Below, one piece after another: positions 24,201 to 35,100 of a stretch of 64,000 nt of DNA; positions within the stretch are counted from its first letter, which is position 1, and each line of letters opens with the position of its first letter. Position numbers and translations under genes: made by a program. Origin of the DNA: Echinococcus granulosus (taxonomy: Eukaryota; Platyhelminthes; Cestoda; Cyclophyllidea; Taeniidae); NCBI RefSeq assembly GCF_000524195.1, contig NW_020170384.1:2681925-2745924 (forward strand), given 5' to 3'. Under the pieces are notes generated by a model. It did not search any database. It was not told the DNA's origin and was given only the letters and a program-made list of their open reading frames with translations.

Positions 24201-27033
24201 CATGAACAATTGTACGCATTTGACAAATTCCTGCAATCTGCAGCAGGTTATTTCAACGAGCTTTAAAGAACAGGCAATACTAGCGATCCACAAGCAATTT
24301 CTATAAATTTATACATCCGCATACAAAAACTTTGGACTGTTATGTTGATCTTTGTTTAATAGCCATTTCACTACTATTGGGGAACATATGGTGATAGAAC
24401 TCATTTCAACGATGAGTTTGTTATTCCCATTATCTTCAGATATTGGTGAATATTGACGACAACCCCATATCCGATACTCCTTGGGCGTATTCCAGTGTTG
24501 GGTGAAGTGAATGCCGATGAAGAACCAGTGCCGCTAGACAATTCCCATCATGGCATGTTTCAGTTAATCATTCCTGATGTTTCTCGATCGCTAAGGAAAA
24601 TGTTTTACATGGTTCTCGAGAGGTACAAAAGATATTTCTTGCGATAAGCAGCAACAGCAGAGGCATACATGGTCTACAACTTGTTCTCATCACATAGAGC
24701 CCAGATAATGCAAACCCACATTGCTGCTTGATTTCTCATTTTCTGAGCTCACTCCCGCTCATTTCTTGTGCATTTTTTCCGGTGTGTCTATATGTGCGTG
24801 TGTGTGAAGTTTCCTTGGCTTCTGGGCAACTTTGTGCCTGTAGTAGTAGTGACCCTCGTTTACTTTTGCTTTTAACGTCTGTACATGCGCCTCCACCGAC
24901 ACTGGGCTATCAGGGTAGTAACCTAAGCGGAGACGAGCATTAATTGCGCAGTCACATTTCCAAATCAGTTTGCTGCTTTGTGGTATGGTAGTGTGAACAT
25001 AGACCCTCCTCCAACAGTTCTGTCGATTTTCCGCAGCTGCACGAAGGCATGAAACGGAGAGCAGTATTCCAAAAACCTAGTGAATTGCGGAGTGGGATCG
25101 CTCCGTTGGACCGTAGAATGCGTGGAACCACACAATTCCTTTCCCAAAGTAGTCATTAATCATGCTCTTGCTGCTCAGCTGAGTCGATTCTTTGATTCGT
25201 AATCGTGATTATGCTACCCGGAGCTTCGTGAATCGTCTTGCCCCTTTTTTTCTTAATAGGCCTCCTAGTTCTAGCGTTACGTTCCTTTGCCTACTATCTC
25301 ATCTTATGTTCTGGTGATTTTGTTTTTTTCTTCGTGGTTGTCGGTTTGATCCAACTTATTTGATTTACCTCTGTCAATTGCTCAATTTGATTGAAGGATC
25401 CCATTTCAGAAGCACATCTTAAACTAAGAGAGTGGGAAAGAAGTTGAATAATTTAATTTTGCTATCCAACCAGCGACTTATGCGCGGTTGATAGGCATGA
25501 TCTCCCAGCCTCGTTGCTGAATCGCCAATTGTGATGATTGGGTGGGTGAAACTACTTTGCCTGCGTAGTCCCTATCATAAAATTGGGGGCTTTCTGCATC
25601 GATAACCTGACTTTATCCAGCGTTTTTTCCTCTGAAAATGTTCCATTACATTACCAGCAGATGTGTTTCATTATGGAAATGAAGTGCGCTTCATTGATTA
25701 ACCTTTTGGGGGTGTGATGTAGTGTGACGAATGTGTGAATTACGTTGAATACATGTTCCGTAGGATTGCAGAAGAGGTTATATATTTAGTGACGGAAATT
25801 TCTTGTGGCACCTCGAGTCGTAGCTGAAGTCGACTTGCGAACATGTATCATTTACGTACCGAAGGACTGGGGGGAGGGGCTGTGAACGCGGCTTGTAGTG
25901 ATCTGTAGATGGACTCATTCTCCTTGAATTTCTTACTGCAAGTCCGCTAGTGAGGAGTAAGGCCTCTTCTCACAAGACACCGCAATCCAAGACCTCCTGT
26001 CCCGTCGCCGAAAACTTGTGAGATCTCATATTGATGTTTAGGGTGAGGAAGGGTGCATAGCACTTCATCTTCCGTATGTCCCTGATGATGTTTCTCCAGG
26101 TTATGGACTTTCACTGATTGTCACGTGCTAAATAAACAATTGGGACAGTTTGAGAATATAAGTAGTGGAGAGTTGACGCTTAAAAGCATATTTTTTTGCC
26201 CTTAAAGGCTAAAAAATACAGAGCTGTACTTACAAGCTCCCGACCCTTCTCCTGAAATAGCACTTAACTCGTGATAAATTACAATACACATAGTCGACCG
26301 GGTGCTTGGTTGATTGACACGTGCTTTTGTCATCATTGTTTCATCAATATTTTTACGTAAGATCCAAGCACGTAGTGTCAACCTCGTTTTGAAATTATCT
26401 GCTGAAAAGCACCTAAGAGAAACGCCAAGAAATCCGTCAGCTTCTTATTTTAAAGGCTTTTATTTTATCAGACCTTCCATATACTCCACGCGCTCCCTCT
26501 AGATTTTTAACATTACGAGGCACACCCGATTTGCCAGTTGACTTGAACAAGTCCGGCCACATTATTATTCCGGATACAGTATGACATCAAAACTTGTGCA
26601 ATCAAAACCTATTTTCGACCCTGGTAGCGAGTATGCTGAAAAATGAGGTAATTCCTACCTCATATTTACCTCTCCCACAGGCTCCAACACCTCGCCTTAC
26701 AGTGGCGAATGGCGCAATCTGCGTCGGCTAGACGGCCAATCGGCCAACTCAGTGGCCGTGGAGACCACCCTCGATTTGGCCAATTTCGACGCGAGTAATT
26801 CAGGCAACTGCTACTGGCCACCAGCGGAGAGCTTTGCACACATGCAAACGCAGACGGTGTGCGACGCAGACGACTTGGAACAGTGGTTCAATAACGTGCA
26901 CACACAGACCTCCACCGCCGCCGCCTCCACGCAACAGCAGTCCAGCTGGACGTCGCTGTTTGCCAACGATGGGGTTTGTGTAGGTGTGAACACGGAGATG
27001 CTGATGACTCCAGAGCATGGAGGCAGTCCATAG
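12238..27033 (+). CDS. ATMIN: ATMIN/ASCIZ zinc-finger transcription factor
   Basis: ATMIN (ASCIZ) is a nuclear zinc-finger factor that activates the dynein light chain LC8 (DYNLL1) gene and takes part in ATM signalling. Exons: 12238-12411, 12463-12594, 12668-12864, 14763-15105, 15775-16102, 18946-19197 and 26681-27033. They sum to 1,779 nt, exactly 593 codons including TAG, with every phase consistent. Four fingers lie at about residues 35-56, 79-108, 115-135 (C2HC) and 141-163. The ending HARRSGHD matches the family's last finger. Downstream is a disordered Ser/Thr/Pro/Gln-rich region with TQT-type LC8 sites: HTQTD near 327, AQQTD near 349, MQTQT near 533 and VHTQT near 551. At 592 residues it is shorter than the human protein (about 820) and has fewer TQT sites. 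The start is the first ATG of the first finger exon. An acceptor-like TCTCAG at 12240-12245 leaves open a non-coding or extra 5' exon. Confidence 0.9.
12865..14762 (+). other. ATMIN intron 3, about 1.9 kb
   Basis: It lies between the finger exon (weak donor GTTCGT) and the exon after TTTTCCAG. No feature is recognised inside. Confidence 0.6.
16103..18945 (+). other. ATMIN intron 5, about 2.8 kb
   Basis: Donor GTAAGT, acceptor CTCTCCAG. It includes a run of 13 C at 17366-17378 in a pyrimidine-rich stretch. Nothing else is supported. Confidence 0.6.
22375..22470 (+). repeat. dispersed repeat family R2, copy 1
   Basis: Shares AGTGGAGA followed by a TAATGCATG-GCAT core with copies near 24.2 and 34.1 kb. 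Diverged. Confidence 0.4.
23236..23275. repeat. 16-bp inverted repeat (hairpin) with 8-nt loop
   Basis: Arms CACTGATCCTAGGAAG and CTTCCTCGGATCAGTG pair at 15 of 16 positions around the loop AGTTTGCC. It sits in ATMIN intron 6 and may be part of a mobile-element remnant. Confidence 0.7.
24150..24235 (+). repeat. dispersed repeat family R2, copy 2
   Basis: Contains TAATGCATGCGCATGAACAA, resembling 22375-22470 and 34075-34180. Confidence 0.4.
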
Positions 27034-27116
27034 GCCTCTGCTTCCCCTCTTCTGTCTTCTCTTCCACTGCCTTTAGCAACTGTCCTCGTACCTCTCCTGG
27101 ACAGACTGTTTTTTAT

Positions 27117-27165
27117 GCGCACACACACACTCACCTATGCACAAGCAACACACCAGCAAACACAT
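27117..27165. repeat. CA-rich low-complexity stretch in the ATMIN 3' UTR
   Basis: An ACACACAC run followed by many CACA words. It creates spurious open frames (HTHTH) on the minus strand. Confidence 0.6.
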
Positions 27166-27437
27166 AAACACTCACGGCTGTGATTGAAGAAGATGAAAAA
27201 TATATTTACTTGCGTTTTTTTTTGGAGTTGGGGCAATGTACGCACTCTTGCATGCGGCCGCGTCCGAGCTAACCACTCCGCGTGACGAGGTCGGATTTCC
27301 CGATCCAAAGTGATGCCTTGGCAACCGGTGTAAATGTCGGAGGTTGGGTGGATTTCTGGGTCTGTTGCCGTGGTGAATGCGCGCGTAGGAAAATAGGCGT
27401 ATGCGCTACTGTGGTTTGGGTAAGATTGCTTTTGGTA

Positions 27438-27457
27438 AATGTGTGTGTGTGTGTGTG
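27438..27457. repeat. GT microsatellite
   Basis: About nine GT units. It lies some 310 bp from the CA-rich stretch at 27117 and is complementary to it. Confidence 0.7.
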
Positions 27458-27677
27458 CCATTGCGGGTGTAGATGGGCGACAAAGCACAGGGGAGTCAGG
27501 TCCTTCTGCCCGTTGAGCGCAGTAGCAATAGTACCATCCAAGGCATACTTTGAGACACCGGTATATCACTAAATGCACTAGCCATGCGTCACTACTAGTT
27601 TCGATAATTGACAGCCAGGTAGGAGATTCTGGAGAAAAGTGGTCATTTGGGTGCAGATTTTTATCTTTAAGTAAAAC

Positions 27678-27683
27678 AATAAA
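27678..27683 (+). terminator. candidate ATMIN poly(A) signal
   Basis: AATAAA about 645 nt downstream of the ATMIN stop codon. It is the first clear signal on the plus strand there. Confidence 0.45.
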
Positions 27684-28424
27684 ACATGTCCAACGAAATG
27701 CTAAGCGGAAAAGTTACCGTTTTTTAATCAATTTGCTAAGGCTTCAGTTTTGGTATATGGAATTCTGAAATCCATGAATATTTGGAAAGTGGTTGAAGTC
27801 TAGAGCGTTTCAATGGAGGCCTTGAGCAAATGCTCTGTGGAGGGCGTTTTGGAGCATTTCTTCCTGTAAATTTTACTTCTCCAAAGTCTACTATGGAAAA
27901 TATGGTTAGTTCCACCTGACCAACTCAGTCTAGCAAGGTTGTATAACTGCAGATGAGGAATATTTTGTGGCTACTAATTTTATACTAATCGGGTGACCTT
28001 CTGGCTTAGTGTAAATCAAGCAATGTAGAAGCCAGTGGAGTTAATGGTATATGTTAAGGGTGGGGTCTACGTTAATGCACACAGGATACCCAATTATCTT
28101 ATATAATTAGTGGTGCGAAATTAAGCATTTTAAAAATTAGGCTTAATACTTAATTTGGTTCTGGTCGGAGAAAGATGCTGGTTGTGGATGTATGATGCGC
28201 TAAATTGACCCCGTCCCAATAGACAGTTGAACTATATGGCACCAGATAAAACAACGCAATGTTTTTAGCCTAAAAAGCAGTCAGACTACTTTATAATAAA
28301 GGCTTGTATAACGCCACGAGACTTCCCTGAATGCGAAACGAGGCACAATTGTAATACGATGGTTGTTTATCCTTCGGTATTGGCGAGGAGCCACTTTTGA
28401 ATTGGACTTTGTATCACGCCGGGT

Positions 28425-28612
28425 GGGCTGGCCTTTGGGCCATATCAGTAGCCCAAGTACCTTCTCTGTGCTGAATATATATGTTCTGCCCAAGTATTGT
28501 GGCTTCTTTCGTCTTCAGGGAAGTATCGGGGCGCTACACAATACGCGGGCAAAATACATACATCCTACGAGTGGAAGGTATTGGGGCTACTGGCATGGCC
28601 CAGAAGACGGCC
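28425..28612. repeat. long imperfect inverted repeat between ATMIN and VIRMA
   Basis: Arms of about 75 bp at 28426-28500 and 28537-28612 are diverged reverse complements. The best-paired core is 28438-28463 against 28575-28600, 22 of 26 positions. The spacer is about 36 bp. It may be an old foldback or MITE-like element. Confidence 0.65.
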
Positions 28613-29101
28613 TTACTCAGTGAGGCACAATGGCCAAGACAGAGTGACCCTTTACCAAAACCAACTGGTTGAATAATAGCCAACACATTACAGCTTGAAT
28701 TGTTGCAGCTGATGTGCTTAGTCAAGAAGTCAGCATTAAGCCAGTAAATTCGGTAGGCCAGGTGTATCAAAGAACAGAAAAATGTGGTACAATCTTAACA
28801 GCGTGTAGATGTTGAAACTTAGCATCGATAACAATTAAGGTAACTTCTGTAAGGTCAAGGACGACGGTGCAGTAATAGAACGGTCAGAACAAAAGTGATA
28901 TTTTGGGCTTCATCAGTAATTTAAGTGGCATAATTGTCTTGCGCTTGCTTTAAAATGTTATATCTAGAAGGAATCTTTGCTTAAACAGTTTTATGGGGAT
29001 CGTGCTTCTTATGTTACATTTAGGATGTGTAGCCAATAGACAATCAGTGCGATGTAGAATTTAGCCTTGGTGATATAGCAGGTTCGACCTGTGTTCACAA
29101 A

Positions 29102-32100
29102 ATGGGCGACGCCTTTTTGCTCTTCTTTGATACCTTTAGTATTGACGAGCAATGCAAAGTAAGCTATTTGGTCATTTTTATTTGTAGAATCAGTTAAATT
29201 GTATACGCTTTGCTAATTTCGTTGCTATATCTGAAATCCGGATAGTACCTTTTGGTTCTGTTGTCGAGAGTAACCTTTCTGATGAGGCAGTTATCGGGTA
29301 GGTATTCCGTACACCATTTTGATTACTTAGAACAACAAATCCAGCTTTATTCAATGTTAAATTTTACTGCTACAATGACAATCTTTCGTCTACTTTGTTC
29401 CAAATATCTGAGTAAGGGGTTGCTAGTTCGTCCGACTGTTTTAGGTGTGATTATGATGAAGCCAATGGAATATGCTGTGTTCCGCTGACGCAGCCTGTAA
29501 CGACCAATATTCTCCTCTTACGTGGCAACTATTCCACCATAACCGTAGCTGTTTTTGGAATGCCCTGCCTTCTACCCCTTCAGCAATCGGGAATAGCCGT
29601 GCCGAACTTTTCAGTTCCTCCTCCACCCCTAGTTTCCAACAGTTCCGCATTTCCAGTTTTTTCAGTCTTAGGCTCTGTGGGGAATATTCAGACGCCTTCG
29701 CCTCAATTAACACGGGTTCCGAGTTCTCAAAACTGGCCCACTCATGCCAGCGCATTGCCAACCCTAGATAAGCCTTCTGTTTTGAATTCAGCCAGCAAGA
29801 TCAATGCATCAGATGCATTGTCAGTTCCGGAGGAAACATCCGCTAAAACCTCAAGTGAAGCGCTTCCTGCTAGCGAAGACAACGGGGACCAGGTAGGTTC
29901 TTTTTTGACCAATCTGGATCTACTTTTGATGAGTACAAACGTGTCTTTTATTACTTGACTTCTAAGGCTTTCTATTTCGTGGTTTTTAGGAAAAAATTGT
30001 TGATGGTGTGTCATCCACTGATGAGCTTCTTTTTGACAACGAAGAGGCAGAATCTGTGAGTGGATCCCCTCTTCTTCGTTCCTCCAATCTAATTTGCAAA
30101 ATCTATGCTGCATTTTTTTAGAATTCCGCTGTAAACGCTCAACTGTTGGGTCCAGGTGACCCACTTTTGAAGTCCAGCCATTGGCGGTTTGATCCCTTTG
30201 CTCTAGCCGACCTTTCTGATGAGTCCCTGCCTGCAGTAAATCGACGAAGACTTCCCAGTCCTACCTTGACACTTTTTGAGGTAAGATACAGTACTGTTGA
30301 GATTCAGTGCTGACCTGCTTAGGTTCATAGGTGGCTCCTTTCAACCGAATCATCAGATCTCGAAGAGGAGGGTAGAGAAGAGGATAAAAATCCCACCTAT
30401 TCTTCTCTGTTGACGCCACCACCCCCTGACAGAAACACTTCGAAGCAGGATGCAGATCGTCTTCTCAAGGCATGCAATACGTTTGGCATTGAGGCGGAGA
30501 AATTAGAGGCTGAGTTAGTGATTCTATTTACAGAGGGCTTTGATTTCCCTCCCCTCTGCCATATTCATCCACTCTCTCCCGCCTTCAGGTGGTTAAACAG
30601 TGTCGAGGAGCTAATTCCTTCTCTACCATCGAGTTTGGCCTACCTCTCTCTTTACAAACCAGAAGCATACGAATGTGAGTTTTTTACATATTGTAGTTAA
30701 CCTTATGAGGAAGAATTTTGCAAAAATAACATTTTGCTCAGCAATCCATCTGACTGAATGAGCCAATCGTGCTTCCTCAAATGCAAAGTTATGTGCTGAA
30801 ACATTTTAAAGGCGAAATGCATTCAATGATCCTGGTGGAAAAATAACATAGAAGCCTAAGTCACGTTTGTTTTGTTTCTGGGTACAAGAGCATATATGTA
30901 CTATGCTCATAGCTGGCTTTCTATATTCGTTGCAGAAGCAGTGGACATTCCGAAGTGTGTCTTTAGTTTTGTATTCTTAGAAATCAAACAATAAATAAAA
31001 TTCTGGTTTATTAGACACGCAAACAGTTGTATTTTCTTAATAGTCTGCTTAAGTAAGTCAGTATTTCATAATTCATCTATCAGATGGCCAAAAGTTTCGT
31101 GCCATTTTCGGCATGTCTTACCGTAGTGGTTTTTTGACACTTGAGAGACTTTTAAAATGCATACGATTGCTTGAGTGTTTGCATTATAAAGCGGATAGGC
31201 GTAAGCTCATCATCAGTTTGGTGCTCTTTATTGTACTCTCTACTCCATATAAACTGCCAGTTAAACTTGATAGATGTGACTGAAGCTTGTTTGTTTTACG
31301 GATCGCGTTTAACACGGTTTCAAAAGTGTGGAAGCTTGTCGTCAACTTAAGAAAGGGTCGTTGAGAGGATTCTTATTTCCCGGAAATGATCGGAATAAAC
31401 AAATAGCTATGGCCCTCACATCAATGAAGAATTGCGTGACTTTGATTAGAATAAAATGGAATTAACGTGTCAACGATGACTTTCAGTATTATTTAATGGG
31501 TACCATTTGTTTGCACCTAAATCAATTCAGCAAGTCGTGGAAGCTGGCAGTAGGCTTGAAAGACCGTCAATTTGTTTTTGATTTCCTCACTTCATGCTGC
31601 AAAAGTGCACCGCTAGGTGATGATTCTTTACTGTTTATCTGATTTGTAATACGAAATGACTTTTGTATCGCAACTTTCGTTACACGGACGAAAATTTCAT
31701 TTGTCAGTTATCCACAAGTGCTACATTCTCCACCCACTCTACACTTCTGAGGTACGCATCACTTCACGCTGTGCGTCCATGGCAGCTTTTTGCTTCGGTA
31801 TCCTGCGGTCTATTTAGATTATCTTCCACTTCTAGAAACGTGCGCTAAGCGTCTTCAGATTTTTCGTTGTGGAAGAACTTTTGTAGGGAAGATATTTCGG
31901 TTTTGCTTTCATTTCCTTATTCAGTTTTCCATGCAATTGCCACCAATTTGGCGCCTGGGTCGCCACTAGAAACACCGTGATATAGGAATTCACTAATGGG
32001 TGGGTGGCTTCAAGTCTGAGCTGCTTGAGTAGTGTATGGAGAGACCGAAGCTCCAATGACTCATTGCTTCCCTTGCAGTCGCTTCTAGCTGCCTGATCGT

Positions 32101-35100
32101 CTGGGTTCGCGCCGGCCTCCAGCTAGACAGCGCTCTCCGTCAACCCGACTCCGTGGACATTCTACGTCACCTTCGCGTTGGCGTGGAGTTGGTCGGCGTC
32201 CTGCTCTCCACAACGTGCGAGGCACTGGGAGCTCGCCTCCTCCAATCGACTCTCTCCCCCAGCACCTCCTCTGGTTTCCACGTTCAGCACATGTTGATGG
32301 ATCTGCTCGAATCTCCGCTCATCTCCACTCCCCTCCGACTGCAAGTGGTGGGTGCGTTGGAGCGAAGTTTGAGTGCAGGGATGATCGGATTCAATGCATT
32401 TGTGGGCCAGGAGAGAGGGGTCGGAGATGTCGGGGATGGGGAACGAGCGTCGACCCCCTATGAGAGGGTTGTGCTCTTTCTCACAAACAACAAGGCAAGT
32501 GCTCTACACCTTTGGTGCTCCTAGTTAGCTTGAAAGCAAGCCAGGGAGACATAATTAATGCCTCCACTTCCTAACTGAGTTGTCTTTGGAGATTAAATTG
32601 CCTCTAATGAGCTTTTATGCATTGTGTTGGAGGGTTAAACATGGCGCAAAATAATTTTTGTCAAGCTTTTGTTAATACAAAACCCGACTGCTCAACATTA
32701 CTTACATTCCATCCAATAGAAAGTAGTTAGTTCTGATTATTTTTGTAAGTTGTCGAAATTCTTGGATTAAAAGCTTGTTGAAAATGCAATTTACGACTAG
32801 TATACCTAAATCACAAGTGTATAATTTGTCTACGTCGTATCTTGGTACATGATAGTCACTTTTACTGATAAAATACCTGACTATCCCTGATAATGCTTCG
32901 CTTCCACACGCCTTCTACAAATTAGGAGTGGTTTTATGGCCTATCCCCTTGAGGAAGCATAAAGGTTTTCTTATAAACTTGCTTTAATCGCGAGTCCAAC
33001 TACCACATTCGCATATTCTTCTGCTCAGTCCGTTCCCGTGGCTCTAGCGTGCAATCGTGTCCTGGCAAAGGTACGCTTCTATGACACGCTTCTCCAATTC
33101 GATGATTTAATGAAACGGTAAGTGTCCGTCGCTCCATCTCCTTCCACCCGGAGCGTACTTCAGATTTCAAACTGTATGCAAATCCCTACCTTGCAGATTG
33201 AAGAAGTCGACGGCCGGGGAGGCTTCACTGCAAGAGGAGGTGGGGAAGGAGTACGCCTTACAAATGCACCTCGCCACCATTTCTCGTACGATCACCGACC
33301 CTGAATCTGTCCTCGTAAGCTGGGATCATTTGTTCTTAGTGCTTGGCTTTATTCGTGTCGCCTCTGGCCGATTTTACCGAGAATCAACTCACTTCTATTA
33401 TGCATCTTTTTACTCTCGTTGTACTTTGTAATTCATTGCATTTGAGACATCCAAATAGATGGAGCAACCTTTAAATGTTTTATTCATTAGAACGATCACC
33501 ATTACGAACTGCCGTTTCTTCCCATCGGTAGAAAGGCTTGTTAAAAACTCTACCTTTCTAAAACGTTTTGTTCCCCCAAGTAAGCCATTTAGCGTTAGTC
33601 ATCTCCGGTTCTACTTTACTGCTGTTCCCCAAATGCCTATTCTGTTTCGTGCGCGATTGCTTTATGCCGACAAAGAGTGGTACTATCACTGTAGGAATTA
33701 TCATTGAAGGAGTACGGACGGTAGATTGAGGCGTTATCTCCTTACCTCCTTATCAACTTTGGGCGTGGTACAAGGTCTTCCGTTTTCCTGTAAGAATAGG
33801 AATAGGACTTTCTTCTCAGTCGCCTCGACCGTTTCTGAGGCAGTTATTTTTGTATTCATTTGAGTTGTACCGTATCGAGTGGATAGGTCTCAGTCATAAT
33901 TACCTTGCCTTTAGCAGGTGGACAATTCATAGTCAGCAACACAAAGCATGCATAGTCTTGTGGGGTAAAGTGGTGTCTTGCAGGTTTCAATTCGTCAAGT
34001 GGACAACCTCGAATGCCGTCCATTGGGCTTAACGAACACTTTATGATATGCAGAGGGTTCAAATTCGAGAAGAAATAGTGGAGACTGCAATAGAGAGTAC
34101 TGCATTGGAGCTGGATTAATGGCCATCTAATGTATGGCTTGTAATGCATGCGTATGAATGGGGTCATCATGTATCGTGAAATTTCTTTACGTGACGGGAA
34201 TATCATTGCGGCTCGAACTATTTTGTTACATTTATGCAATGTACCGTGGTCTAGTTTTCTCCAAAACATCAATTCTAGTGCTGGAGGTCTCCGGGCCCAT
34301 GAAATGTTTCTGCCTCAATTTTTTATAATCCCTATTTTCTCAGGCCTAGTTCCCGCCCATTCCAGGTAGCCCTAGAACTCGCGCTCTTTCAGCTCCCCTG
34401 ACTGACCAATACAGGTAGACTTTAAATATGGTAGTGTCCACACTGAAGCTAAAGCCAATTAAAGTATTATAGACGAATGAGAACGGGGTTATCCAGTTTC
34501 CGAGATTTTAAGGCCAACAGAAGCCGAAGCTACCTTTCAACGCCGCAGTTCTGGTTTTACTCAAACTGTTAGGCTGTTGGAAGGACAATTTGATAGCGTC
34601 GGGAACTATGCTGTCTGTATTTCACAATCCTTCCCATGGTGCACATTGTTCGATAGTAGAGGAACCCATTGCACAAATCTTTATTTTTCTGGAAAGTTGA
34701 TCAAGTTTTGTTCGAATTCTCGGAACACGAAACTGTACACCGTCTTTTTTACCCTTTACAGTCACCTCTACCGAAGGACGCACCAAAATTGAAGTCACTC
34801 AAGTCACTCATTGACCCCTCTCCAGTGCTCTACAGGCTTCTAGACTCAATGTAAGCCACCCTTTGTATATTTTTAAACTGCTCTCCGTCATTTTTTATGT
34901 ATTAGAGCGACCATTTGATTTCTAAGCCTCCAAATCGTTTTGATTCATCCTTCTTATGTTGATTTTAAAATAAAGTGTTTGAAAGAGATGCAGCAAAAAT
35001 TTTGCTTTCATTTTTCTTTGGCTTTTACTTTAAAATAGCGTAAACCGCTCAGTTTAATCCTTGTTTTGTGAGCAAATACCTCTTTTTAGAAAAACAGACA

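Larger units (their letters stand above)
19198..26680 (+). other. ATMIN intron 6, about 7.5 kb
   Basis: Donor GTAAGC, acceptor TCTCCCACAG. It holds two copies of repeat R2 (near 22.4 and 24.2 kb) and a perfect-looking hairpin at 23236-23275. The block 23100-24000 also has short internal duplications (GGAACAGTC twice near 23430-23470). No exon fitting the flanking phase was recognised. Confidence 0.6.

Noticed and set aside
26800..27134. Minus-strand open frames opposite the last ATMIN exon
   Set aside because: They are shadows of the real plus-strand exon, whose phase and TQT motifs are supported.
27135..27578. 147-codon minus-strand open frame rich in THTHT
   Set aside because: It is created by CA/GT simple repeats in the ATMIN 3' region; there is no splice context or family match.
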